Assembly: GCF_030929595.1 (NCBI RefSeq)
Contig: NZ_JAVFVR010000006.1
Location: 124,001 to 188,000 of the forward strand
Length of the DNA stretch: 64,000 nt
Reading direction: 5' to 3'
Source of the DNA: Flavobacterium sp. LHD-85
GTDB taxonomy: Bacteria > Bacteroidota > Bacteroidia > Flavobacteriales > Flavobacteriaceae
Part shown: piece after piece, positions 37,327 through 46,452 of the stretch
Layout: the number at the start of each line of letters is the position of its first letter
Position numbering within the stretch: the stretch's first letter is position 1
The notes under the pieces: model-generated
Told to the model about the DNA's origin: nothing
The model's database searches: none
The model's input: the letters and a program-made list of their open reading frames with translations, nothing else
Program-made: the position numbers and the translations under genes

Positions 37327-40300
37327 TTACGCATACATCTTATCAATCTGGCTCAAAATTGTTGGGTCCTGAATTTCATTATCTTTAGCAAACAATAAAA
37401 CTTTCGACATAACCTCAGCCGATTTCGGATCGTCGTCTGCAAATGGAAGGAATAAACGTCCTCTGTGTTGCGAGTGAATTGGCAGTATCGATAAATATTT
37501 ACCTGGCATCTGATGCACAACCGCACTTCCTAAATGAACGCTGTATTCTGCCAATTGTCCTTTTATGATGGCATGGTTTCCTGTAATTTCTACATTCTTC
37601 ACTTTGAACAAACGCAACGTTTCTCTTAACAATACTGCTCTCATCTCGATAGAAGAATGACTCGCTTCTGGATCTACACCACCAACGTGGGCAACGCTTA
37701 CTACTAAATCAATATCACGCATTACTTCTGAGAAAATCCTCGGATTAATATCTTCAAAAGCAATGTTTTTATAATCTTTTAAAGAATGGAATTCGATAGT
37801 TTCTAAAGTCGGACTCTCAACATCTGCTGGCGAAAACCAATCTGCCATTGCATACATTTTTACCTGATAGCCTTCTTTATGGAAAACTTTCTGCAATCCT
37901 TCTTCGTAATCTACTTTCCAGCCTCTTGTTTTCAATAAAGCCAAAGTTTGATTCGGTTGAACTTGATGCCCTGCATAACGTCTTGAAACCGATTTCTCTT
38001 TCAATTCATCCGGCGTTGGAACATACAATTCTCTAAAAATCTGTTTAAAAGGTTGCTGTAATTTATTATCAAAACAATATTTCTGATAATCTACCCAAAC
38101 ATTATTTTTATGCAAATCGAAACAGTGTGCAATTCTAAAAGTCTGTTTTTCGTTTAACGAAATCATTTCTCCTAAACCAGTTACTAAACTTCCATCGACA
38201 TAAAAACCAATCTGATTGTCATTAGAAATAAAAACCAATTTTTCTAGATGTTTTGAAATAATTGGATGCTCGAAAAGGTTTTGCATTTCTGCGAATAAAA
38301 ACTCGTCGCCGCGAATCATACTTTCTTCCAAACCTTTTCTCGAACGTGTCCATTGCTCGCGCATGGTTTTTCGGTAATTCGTCAATTCTAGAATTCCTTT
38401 GTCTTTTTTGTATTTCGGCGGAATCGATTTTAATTCTTTTCCTGCTTTATACGTAACCAAATCAGCTTTTCCTTCATTATTGATCACCAAACTTATCGTT
38501 ACATCATCTAAAACCACTTCGGTTTCTTTTGATAAAATATTCTGAACTTGTTTGGTTTCCATTGCCCAAGTCAAACGAACTGGATCTGGATAACCCGCAT
38601 TTCTTGCTAAGTTTTCTAAAGCCACACGAATCGCCAAAGCTTCGCTCGCCTGTTTCATCGAACCAAATTCTTTACTTTCTTTCTTAAATTGCTGTAAATA
38701 CTCATAACGTGCCAAAATATCTTTTTCTGGACTTGCTTTACTTAAAGGCACCAAGCCGTAAACTCTTAAATAATCTTGATCACGTTTGTCTTTTACTTTT
38801 GCCGTAACTTCTCTAATTTTTAAATCTCCTGTAATCGTATCAGCGTATAATCTCGCACGTCTGTGACCATTCCCGTCTGTTACATATTTGGCAGATTCAT
38901 ATAAAAGCTCCCATTTTGCTTTTCCTAATTTTTTGTAAGCCGATGTAAACCAATCTTTATCTACAGCTCCATCTTTAAAATCTTGCAAATCTAAAGTCGA
39001 AAATCTCGCAGCTTCACTTTCTAATTCTGAATTTGTAGCGCTGTAAGATGCTGTTTTAGTATGCGCATGAAACCACCAGATTCCTTCGTCCAGACCATTC
39101 CAATCCAAATAACTGCTGATAAACTTTTGCCATTGTGGGGCATAAATTGCAGTCTGAATCAGTCTCTCTTCAGAGATTTTCACTTTTTTAATTAAAGCAT
39201 TAAAACTTTCCTGCGTATCAGTTTCTAACGGATAACATCTTTTCAACAAGAAACTAAATAATTTCTGTTTCGTTAAATCGGTATAGCTCCATGAATAAAT
39301 ATAACCTTTGTACAAACTTGCTTTTCCAAGCGCAGTAATCAATTCGACTAAGCGGTTTGCTCCAAAAATCTTCTGGAAACTCTGAACCAAATGCGTTACC
39401 GAAGTATTAGAATCTCCCCTTTTGACCTCAACATCCAAAAAAGTCTCTCTGATTTTATCAATCATCGGAACTAAGAATGGAAACTTTTTAATTAAATCTT
39501 CGCTTCCAAAATGTCTATAATGCTTCTTCTCGCTGGTTAAAACAGAAATTCTTTCTGGTTCTAAAATTCCCTCGTACAATTCGCCTTCGGTAATTATTTT
39601 TTGCTCAAACGCAACGCAATACAAATGAATTGGCGGTTTGGCAAAAGATCTGTTTTTTTCTAAACCGTTTAATTGTCTCCATCTATATAGATTCCAGACT
39701 TTAGTATTTTGTTCTTCTGTTAAATCAAGTAAACCAATTTTGTTCAGATAAATATCAAAAAAGCCTTGACTCTGCCAGCCATTTCCGTTGTTGTTATTGT
39801 AATAATACTCATCTTTAGCAGGCTTATACTCAAACTCTATTACAGATTCTGGAAGATCGGCATACAATGCGCTGCAGGCGTCGATTAAGAAATCAGCCTT
39901 TTCATTAAAAACATATTTAATCTGCAATGCATTCAGAATATTCAAAATTGCATTGTCCCAATCGTAACCTCTTTTATTTTGGTGAGGCAGTAATTCTTTA
40001 TAATAAAAAACATGTTTTTCGAGAAAATCACGCCAAATTTTACGGTCGCAATTGCTTACAAATGTCAACAAAAACAAATCTCGTCTTATTAACCCTGATT
40101 TTTCAAACCATTCTTCCCAAACTTCATACAACGGATAATTGGTTGCTGCCAATTCTGAATTCTTTTCGTCTTTTAGATTTTTTAATGGTCTAAAAGAATT
40201 CCCCAATAAAACAGTCGATTTGCTATTATCGTAGTTTTCAATTTCGTATTCGTAATTTCTGTTTTCTTCAAACAATTTATAAAGCTTCGCAATTTCGTCT

Positions 40301-42399
40301 TTAATATGCGACATCGATTTGGAGAAACCGTACTGATGTTCTTTTACTGCTTTTGCATACAAAGAATCTGCTCCTACTTTAGGAAGTTCATAAGCCGAAA
40401 TTTCGTTTGGCGTAAAAAATCCGTAACCGTTTTCTGCGCTTAAAAGATCTTGTTTTTTTGAAGGTTCTAACTGCTCAATAAATTTGGTTTCTTTCTCGGT
40501 AATTTTTGGTCTTTGCAGATAATCTTTTACCCAATCGTTAACCTTATCCGTCAGTTTATTGTTTTTCTGAAGCTGAAGCATTACGTCTAGCATAGACATA
40601 CGTTGTTCTAAATCTCCTTTTTCTACAGTCTGATCTACAAAATTGATTACTTTCTGATCTTCTTGTTTGATTAGAATCGCTGTTAGGTTTTTCTTTAAAT
40701 TAGAATTTTTACGTTTAAATAATTCCTGAAAAATAGCTAATTCATCTTCGGTCAAACTCACATTATTCAGAACACATATCGCAGAAGCTACAAGAGATTC
40801 TCCCCTGTCTTTTAAAATTCGTAAAGCAAAATTCCTTTGAAAATCTGTTGGAGCTTTCGTTTCTTTCACTTTATTATTCTGGAAACTATAAAAAGAATAA
40901 TTGTAAAAACTTCCCAATAAATTTCTCGTCAGCTTCTCTCTTAAGTTGATTGAGAAACCTTCAAAATGTTGTAAAACCGCTTCTAATCTTTCGTTGTTAT
41001 CGCCAACCAAATTAATCGCTGCGGCATAAAGCGTATCTCTTTCAAACTTTGCATTTAGCCACGAAAATACTTTTCCTTCAAAAGTTTTTTCTTTTTCGGT
41101 AATGCTTTGTGCAAGATTGTAAACTTTATCAAAGAAGTTCGGATAATCTGCATTTTCGATATAGAATTTCGATTTTGTATTGGCTTCCAACAAAGCATTC
41201 ATTCTCGGAACCGCAAAGGCTAAAACCTGCAGATTCTCATCTTCTAACGCTTTAAAATAAAGAGGCATTTCGATATAAGGATCGTTGGTTTCTCCTGCAA
41301 ATTTTAATGCCAGCGATTTCTTTTCGACCGAACCTTTTTCTAATAATTCATGCAGATACGGAACTGTTTTCTCGACATCCAAAACGCCTTGAACCCAAAG
41401 CGCCATATAGACTTCGTTGTTATTTTTGCTTTTTACACCAGTCACAATCGTTTCTGGTTTTGAAAAATAACCCGAAGCCAACTCGATAATATTACGAACT
41501 GTTGTTTCTTTTTCAGAATCCCAACCCAAACCTGTCCACGTATCGATGGCTCTTACAACCGATGAAAAACGTGTTAGTTTGTTATCAATAAGCACTTTGA
41601 TCATGTATTGCAAAGCGCCAACGCTTGTTTCGTCTAAAGCTTCCAGAATCGTCTGGCGCAAACCTTCCTGACGCTGAGCCGCAAGAAGCAGTTTTTCTAC
41701 CAACTCCCAGTTCTGCTGTTTTTCGCTATTTAAAAGGGCTTTGATGATATTTCTAGACACTTTTGCATGTGTATCTTTATTGAAAATAATGTCTTCAAAT
41801 AATTGAAAAAGTCCTTCTTTGCCAGCATCCAATGCTGCAGACCATACCATAAATTTGTTGATAGAATTTGAAATCTCGGTATCGTAACGAATTTCATCTT
41901 CAATACTTAAATTATAATAAAAAGTACTGCTGTCTTGATAATTGTATTTGTAAGGTCCGTTTAGCAAAGAACGCAGAAAATTGATCTGATTGACCAACAG
42001 ATAACTTTTATGATTTGGTGCTCTAAAAGCTCTTCGCGTATACCCGTTCTGATACATTTTTTGAGGCAATCTGTTCCAAGCTTCTTTTACGTATACAGCG
42101 TTTTCTTCACCAAAAAAGTAAAGCAATAAGTCGTAATAGTTTTTATCTTCCCAGATATTCTCTTTTACCAAAGCGGCAAACTTTTCGGCTTCTTTAGAAC
42201 CAAGCGAAATATAATTGTTGTAATAATTGTCCTGAAGTTTCAAGAGTTCCAGACCAAACTCCGCCACTTCTTTTTTCAGTTTTTTTCCAGAAAGTAATTT
42301 AGAAAGCAGATTACTGTTTACAATTTCTTCCAATTCTTTTTTAAATCTCTTAATTGGATTTTCAATTACTTTACTTTTTAATAAATCTTCAATTGTCAT
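37327..42399 (-). CDS. Giant DUF4132/HEAT-repeat protein
   Basis: A 1690-residue cytoplasmic protein. Residues about 150-700 are alpha-helical with HEAT-like repeats (ALQYMIKVLIDNKL, VPYLHELLEKGSVEKKSLALKFAGE, MLDVMLQLQKNNKL). Residues about 1180-1690 hold the DUF4132-type region (RLYADTITGDLKIREVTAKVKDKRD, then DIDLVVSVAHVGGVDPEASHSSIEMRAVLLRETL and GQLAEYSVHLGSAVVHQMPGKYLSILPIHSQHRGRLFLPFADDDP at the C terminus). E. coli YehI/MolR carry related domains; function is unknown. It is the second gene of an operon with the 144-residue gene (about 200 bp apart). Confidence 0.85.
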   Translation of the reverse strand: MTIEDLLKSKVIENPIKRFKKELEEIVNSNLLSKLLSGKKLKKEVAEFGLELLKLQDNYYNNYISLGSKEAEKFAALVKENIWEDKNYYDLLLYFFGEENAVYVKEAWNRLPQKMYQNGYTRRAFRAPNHKSYLLVNQINFLRSLLNGPYKYNYQDSSTFYYNLSIEDEIRYDTEISNSINKFMVWSAALDAGKEGLFQLFEDIIFNKDTHAKVSRNIIKALLNSEKQQNWELVEKLLLAAQRQEGLRQTILEALDETSVGALQYMIKVLIDNKLTRFSSVVRAIDTWTGLGWDSEKETTVRNIIELASGYFSKPETIVTGVKSKNNNEVYMALWVQGVLDVEKTVPYLHELLEKGSVEKKSLALKFAGETNDPYIEMPLYFKALEDENLQVLAFAVPRMNALLEANTKSKFYIENADYPNFFDKVYNLAQSITEKEKTFEGKVFSWLNAKFERDTLYAAAINLVGDNNERLEAVLQHFEGFSINLREKLTRNLLGSFYNYSFYSFQNNKVKETKAPTDFQRNFALRILKDRGESLVASAICVLNNVSLTEDELAIFQELFKRKNSNLKKNLTAILIKQEDQKVINFVDQTVEKGDLEQRMSMLDVMLQLQKNNKLTDKVNDWVKDYLQRPKITEKETKFIEQLEPSKKQDLLSAENGYGFFTPNEISAYELPKVGADSLYAKAVKEHQYGFSKSMSHIKDEIAKLYKLFEENRNYEYEIENYDNSKSTVLLGNSFRPLKNLKDEKNSELAATNYPLYEVWEEWFEKSGLIRRDLFLLTFVSNCDRKIWRDFLEKHVFYYKELLPHQNKRGYDWDNAILNILNALQIKYVFNEKADFLIDACSALYADLPESVIEFEYKPAKDEYYYNNNNGNGWQSQGFFDIYLNKIGLLDLTEEQNTKVWNLYRWRQLNGLEKNRSFAKPPIHLYCVAFEQKIITEGELYEGILEPERISVLTSEKKHYRHFGSEDLIKKFPFLVPMIDKIRETFLDVEVKRGDSNTSVTHLVQSFQKIFGANRLVELITALGKASLYKGYIYSWSYTDLTKQKLFSFLLKRCYPLETDTQESFNALIKKVKISEERLIQTAIYAPQWQKFISSYLDWNGLDEGIWWFHAHTKTASYSATNSELESEAARFSTLDLQDFKDGAVDKDWFTSAYKKLGKAKWELLYESAKYVTDGNGHRRARLYADTITGDLKIREVTAKVKDKRDQDYLRVYGLVPLSKASPEKDILARYEYLQQFKKESKEFGSMKQASEALAIRVALENLARNAGYPDPVRLTWAMETKQVQNILSKETEVVLDDVTISLVINNEGKADLVTYKAGKELKSIPPKYKKDKGILELTNYRKTMREQWTRSRKGLEESMIRGDEFLFAEMQNLFEHPIISKHLEKLVFISNDNQIGFYVDGSLVTGLGEMISLNEKQTFRIAHCFDLHKNNVWVDYQKYCFDNKLQQPFKQIFRELYVPTPDELKEKSVSRRYAGHQVQPNQTLALLKTRGWKVDYEEGLQKVFHKEGYQVKMYAMADWFSPADVESPTLETIEFHSLKDYKNIAFEDINPRIFSEVMRDIDLVVSVAHVGGVDPEASHSSIEMRAVLLRETLRLFKVKNVEITGNHAIIKGQLAEYSVHLGSAVVHQMPGKYLSILPIHSQHRGRLFLPFADDDPKSAEVMSKVLLFAKDNEIQDPTILSQIDKMYA

Positions 42400-42439
42400 G
42401 TTTTTATATTTTAGATTGTTGATTTTAGATTTTAGATTG

Positions 42440-42597
42440 CTTCACATTGTCCTCCTGAGCGAAGTCGAAGGATCTCCCAACTGATTTTGGAATTTGGGTT
42501 TTATTTTTTGAAATTTAATCCTTGTTTGCCCTCCTGAGCGAAGTCGAAGGATTTCACCTAAAGATTTGGAATTTGGAATTTAATTTTTGGAATTTAA
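42440..42597. repeat. Two copies of a short dispersed repeat
   Basis: cctcctgagcgaagtcgaag occurs twice (near 42450 and 42530), each followed by a ggatttggaatttgga-like run. A third related copy (gagcgaagtcgaaacat) is near 36940. No gene is present between 42400 and 42597. Confidence 0.7.
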
Positions 42598-43032
42598 TCA
42601 CCAGTAGCTTCCCGCCAAGAAAGTCAGCCTGATAAAAGTGAGGTTTTTATTTTGAGATAAATCGACTTGTTCGGTTAGCGTTTCCAGCTGATCGTCTCCG
42701 TAGAAAACAGCGTACATTCCGTCTTCGAAAGCTACAATGGCATTTTCCTGCGCTTTGGCCAAATCTACTTGATTGTGATTGTACAGCGCGCCAAAACCTA
42801 CTTTTCCGGTATCGGTAAGAATGGGCAAATAATTTTCTTTGGGAAGATGGATTTTGTCTTCGTCTTCAAACTCAAAAGATGAAGAACGGAACAATTGTAC
42901 CTGATGATCAACAATCGATTCTATGAGTTTTTGTGTAGTAATGACAGGATTTTCTATATCCAGAGGGATACTTTTTTCCTGAAGTAGCGGATGTTTTTTT
43001 CCTAATTGTTTAACTGAGATGCTTATATTCAT
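42598..43032 (-). CDS. Hypothetical protein upstream of DUF4132 gene
   Basis: A 144-residue cytoplasmic protein: MNISISVKQLGKKHPLLQEKSIPLDIENPVITTQKLIESIV, then KENYLPILTDTGKVGFGALYN and a C-terminal FIRLTFLAGSYW. Its segments look like a small alpha/beta domain; I recognise no family. It precedes the DUF4132 gene on the same strand and may be functionally paired with it. Confidence 0.7.
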   Translation of the reverse strand: MNISISVKQLGKKHPLLQEKSIPLDIENPVITTQKLIESIVDHQVQLFRSSSFEFEDEDKIHLPKENYLPILTDTGKVGFGALYNHNQVDLAKAQENAIVAFEDGMYAVFYGDDQLETLTEQVDLSQNKNLTFIRLTFLAGSYW

Positions 43033-43160
43033 CTTTATCGGCTTTTAATTTGAAGCCGTAATGTAAGATTTTTAAAGCGATTTTTGCTTAAAATAATGTC
43101 TTTTTAATGTTAAAAAAAATATTTGAAAAAACTCTTTAGCATAACTATTTTTAGTCTAGT

Positions 43161-43261
43161 TTGTCATTTCGAGGAACGAGAAATCACACTAGAAACTCCA
43201 CAAAGTAAAACCCAATCTGTGTCGAATCCCGCGTGCGATTTCTCGTTCCTCGAAATGACAA
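43161..43261. repeat. Long perfect inverted repeat, 25-bp arms
   Basis: Arms 43161-43185 and 43237-43261 are perfect reverse complements (core tttcgaggaacgagaaatc), separated by 51 bp. It is a typical Bacteroidota REP-like hairpin located between the 144-residue gene and the 93-residue gene; no coding sequence is supported in 43033-43323. Confidence 0.9.
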
Positions 43262-43323
43262 GATTGTGCAAACTATTATTATGTGCAGAAATTTATTTCT
43301 TATAAAATTACAAACCGATCACC

Positions 43324-43360
43324 AAAAAAAATCCCGACAAATAGACATTGTCGGGATTTG
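43324..43360 (-). terminator. Terminator after the 93-residue gene
   Basis: On the minus strand AAATCCCGACAATG pairs around a short loop with TGTCGGGATTT, followed by eight T. It ends 6 bp past the stop codon. Confidence 0.85.
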
Positions 43361-43365
43361 AGTTT

Positions 43366-43647
43366 TTATTGAGATAATTTACGATTGCTACTACAAGCCT
43401 TATAAATCTGCTTCTCTGAAAATGGCGATAAGGCTTCTGCCAGATTTCGGCTGGTTCTTAAACAGCTCAGTATTTTTTGCCTTAAATTGATATCGTCGCC
43501 AAACTCTGTATGCATTAAAAGCTCGAAGATTTCCTGCAAATACAGGGGCTGTTCTTTGTAATCTCCCTCAAACAATTCGTCTGAAAGGAAATTAATTACG
43601 GATGGCACTACATCACGATGTGTTGGTTTTTGATTTTCTTTTGACAT
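43366..43647 (-). CDS. Small hypothetical protein behind a structured leader
   Basis: A 93-residue cytoplasmic protein, mostly helical: PSVINFLSDELFEGDYKEQPLYLQEIFELLMHTEFGDD, then NLRQKILSCLRTSRNLAEALSPFSEKQIYKACSS. No motif recognised. It has its own promoter-like TATCTTTG at 43813-43820, about 165 nt upstream, a complex RNA leader, and a strong terminator, so it is very likely a genuine and regulated gene. Confidence 0.75.
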   Translation of the reverse strand: MSKENQKPTHRDVVPSVINFLSDELFEGDYKEQPLYLQEIFELLMHTEFGDDINLRQKILSCLRTSRNLAEALSPFSEKQIYKACSSNRKLSQ

Positions 43648-43667
43648 TTTCGAAAATATTTAAACGC

Positions 43668-43808
43668 ACGAAGCCCTCATCTTCGGTTGTGTCAAAACAC
43701 TACAAGGAGTGGAATTAGGGCTATCACTAGCTCCAGCAACGTGAATGAGGGCTCGTTATGTTAACTTAAAATTTAAGTTTCGGATTTCTCCTTGTATAGT
43801 ATTTTGAC
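43668..43808 (-). ncRNA. Highly structured leader RNA, possible riboregulator
   Basis: On the minus-strand transcript, arms of about 20 nt (43788-43808 with 43691-43709: GUCAAAA.ACUA..CAAGGAG against CUCCUUGUAGUGUUUUGAC) enclose a hairpin AACUUAAA-A-UUUAAGUU (43763-43779). The segment CCCUCAU inside (43745-43752 region) is perfectly complementary to the 7-nt loop AUGAGGG of a second hairpin CGAAG/CUUCG just upstream of the start codon (43668-43685 region), which permits a loop-loop pseudoknot. Transcription would start near 43805. I cannot assign it to a known Rfam family. Confidence 0.6.
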
Positions 43809-43812
43809 TTTA

Positions 43813-43820
43813 CAAAGATA
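43813..43820 (-). promoter_or_regulatory. -7 box TATCTTTG for structured leader and 93-residue gene
   Basis: Exact Bacteroidota -7 consensus on the minus strand; no good -33 TTG at the expected distance. Confidence 0.55.
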
Positions 43821-43938
43821 TACTTTTATTTAAAAAGAAAGAAAAAACTTATAATTTTATTATTTTTACTATATCACTTGTCCAAAGATAAAAATTACAA
43901 TCCATAGTATAATTTCTTGCTCAAAGCAAAACTAGCTT

Positions 43939-46203
43939 TTAATTCATCATAGCTTCATAATGAGGCTCTGCTATTTCTCTAAAAATCATTTCGAATGCAT
44001 TGAATAAGTTTTCAGGAACTTCGTTTATAATTCTTTGATAAAACATTTCATCTAACGGAGAAACTTTATGACTTCCATCATTTATCTCAGAAATTAAGGC
44101 ACTACAAATATAATACCTCGGGTCAGTAATAGAAATGTTAGATAATGTTCCCCAAGAATCTTTTCCTAACCTCGTAAAATTAGCATAACTCTCTAAAATC
44201 CTCCTCATTATATTACAAAGAGAAACATTTAGTTCACTATCATTTTTTTCCTTGAATGTCTTTAAGGAATTCCATAGTAATGTATAATCATTTAAAATTT
44301 CGTTTTTATCACCTGTACAAATTATGCTACTTTCGTTCTTCGTTTTAGTTATTTGAAAAAAGGTTTTATCATAACAAATAGGTCTAAAGTCAGACGAAAC
44401 CTCTTTAAAAAAATAAAGATTATGAGACATTATAAAAACTTGTTGAATATTTGAGTTTCTTAAAATTTTATGATCAGGCTTATTCCCCTTTTTGGCAATT
44501 AACTGGTGAATTAACGTTGTAACAATAAATAAAACTTGACTATCAAGACTTGATACAGGATCATCAATTACAATAATCTTCTTTTTTGAACTTCTATCAA
44601 TGTTATCTGTTCCTAAACATAACTGATAAAAATATAAAAATGATATAAAGTTTTTTTCACCTTCACTCAACGTTTTAAATACATTATTTGAGTTTTCATC
44701 ATCAATTCTTTTCAAATAGTACTGAGAAATGTTATTTACCTTCTCTTTTTCATCAATTAAAAAACCATCAAAACCGCTATTGACTAAAATTGTATTTATA
44801 TTAGATATTGCTTCTTGAGTAGTTACTGTTTCAGTTTTCCATTGTTCAATTTTTTCTTTTGATTCTGAAATTAAAGAATTAATATAATTTTCGGCATTAA
44901 GTTCAAAAAAATAATCAATTGCACAATTATACTTTTCTATATGGTATTGATTTATTTTTTCTCTGCTTTCTCGTGCAAGATAACACCACAAATCTATCTC
45001 AAATTGCTTTCTATTTGAATCTATGTTATTAAAATCGTCGTTATGCTTTTTAATTATTTTTTTGATATTAGAAATCTCAATTTTAAAATTAACTAATGAT
45101 TTTATTTCTTTTCTAACATTAGAATCCTTAATCTTTAAATCTATTTGTTCTATATTTTCATCAAAAAAGGTTTTTATTGAATCATACAAATTAGACACAA
45201 TATTTTTTTCATTAAATTCACCTAAAATGCTTTTTAATTCCTGCAAAAAAAGTGATGTATTTGAAATATAATCTGTCTTTAACTTTTCTAATTCGGATAT
45301 TTTATTTTTATAATTCTCATCAAAATAATTTTCAAACTTATCAATTAATTCTGCGTCAACAGTTTCCTTCTGACAAAAAGGGCAAATTTGTAAATCTTCA
45401 TCTTGCTTCAAAAATGAAATTCCTGTCGAAACCCAATTTCGAATTCCCAAATCATTAATCATTTTTGCAATATCTACATCATTATTACCAATAATCACTT
45501 CATTTAAGAGTTTATTCAACTCTACTTCTTGCTTTCGGATTTTAGAATATAATTCTCTAGATATATTTGAATTTATTTTTACAAATTCATTGTCAAAATA
45601 TCTTTTATAAGCATCTATTAAATCTTCGAAAGTAATATTATCATTGCTCAAAGGATTCGATAAAACATTTAAGATTTTATCAAAATTATTCTGTATTTGC
45701 TTATAAGGAAATGAATCCTTTATTTTTAAAAAAAATTGAAGTGCATTCTTTCTATCTTCGAAACATTCTTTTTTTAATTTATCAAAATTGACTTTATCAT
45801 CTTGAGTAATTTTATCTTTTTTTGGTTGTAAAATATCTTTAAGATAATCTATATTTTGTTGCAAAAAGATATTTTCATTTTCAATTAATGTATCAATTGT
45901 CTCATTACCTTGATTAAGAGAAAAAATTCCATTTTGAATATCTTTTTTAATGAAATTTTTCTCTGTAAACTTTTCATCAAAAACTAATATATCATAATTG
46001 TCATCTAAATATCCTGTTTGACTACAATTATTAAAATCAGTAGATCTTAAAATCTCTTCTAAAGATAAATTATATAAAAACTTAGCAATTGTCGATTTTC
46101 CCGAGCCATTTTTACCAAAAAAGAAATTAACCTTTTTCAAATCATCAATCATGACTTCATTCTTATAACTTGATATTCCTTTAAGCTTAATATTTGTAAT
46201 CAT
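43939..46203 (-). CDS. RloC/PrrC-like AAA_13 family ATPase, possible anticodon nuclease
   Basis: A 754-residue ABC-type ATPase. Walker A GKNGSGKST is at residues 30-38; coiled-coil arms flank a CPFC zinc-hook-like motif at 274-277; the signature TLSEGEKNF and Walker B KKIIVIDDPVSSLDS (then the MSHNLYFF switch) lie in the second half. After about residue 640 a helical tail contains R667-x3-E671 and H712 (SH), an arrangement resembling the ACNase triad of PrrC and RloC. RloC also pairs an ATPase with a CxxC hook. If correct it cuts tRNA anticodon loops after phage or DNA-damage signals. The region is more AT-rich than its neighbours, consistent with transfer. Confidence 0.7.
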   Translation of the reverse strand: MITNIKLKGISSYKNEVMIDDLKKVNFFFGKNGSGKSTIAKFLYNLSLEEILRSTDFNNCSQTGYLDDNYDILVFDEKFTEKNFIKKDIQNGIFSLNQGNETIDTLIENENIFLQQNIDYLKDILQPKKDKITQDDKVNFDKLKKECFEDRKNALQFFLKIKDSFPYKQIQNNFDKILNVLSNPLSNDNITFEDLIDAYKRYFDNEFVKINSNISRELYSKIRKQEVELNKLLNEVIIGNNDVDIAKMINDLGIRNWVSTGISFLKQDEDLQICPFCQKETVDAELIDKFENYFDENYKNKISELEKLKTDYISNTSLFLQELKSILGEFNEKNIVSNLYDSIKTFFDENIEQIDLKIKDSNVRKEIKSLVNFKIEISNIKKIIKKHNDDFNNIDSNRKQFEIDLWCYLARESREKINQYHIEKYNCAIDYFFELNAENYINSLISESKEKIEQWKTETVTTQEAISNINTILVNSGFDGFLIDEKEKVNNISQYYLKRIDDENSNNVFKTLSEGEKNFISFLYFYQLCLGTDNIDRSSKKKIIVIDDPVSSLDSQVLFIVTTLIHQLIAKKGNKPDHKILRNSNIQQVFIMSHNLYFFKEVSSDFRPICYDKTFFQITKTKNESSIICTGDKNEILNDYTLLWNSLKTFKEKNDSELNVSLCNIMRRILESYANFTRLGKDSWGTLSNISITDPRYYICSALISEINDGSHKVSPLDEMFYQRIINEVPENLFNAFEMIFREIAEPHYEAMMN

Positions 46204-46452
46204 AGCAAATCAATTTATTTCATTTTTTCTTTAAAAAATATTTTATTATTTAATCTTATCGGCTTTCCATTATGTTCTTAGTTTAAATACTATTTCAAAG
46301 ATTAATAATATTTTTTTAGACTTCTTACGTTTTTCCGTAATCGCTATAGTTTTATAGAGTATTAACATCTCCAAATATATATAAACAAAAAGCCCTCAAA
46401 ACAAGTACAAACCCCTGATTTAAAAGCCAACGAATAATCTTTATAATACTAT
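46204..46452. other. AT-rich gap, no gene seen
   Basis: About 250 bp between the ATPase gene and tatD. It includes the ATPase gene's upstream region; I see no convincing TAnnTTTG box or structured element. Confidence 0.4.

Noticed and set aside
43161..43261. Terminator or regulatory hairpin for the 93-residue gene
   Set aside because: The 25-bp perfect arms with a 51-bp loop lack a T-run and match a dispersed repeat; the true terminator is at 43324-43360.
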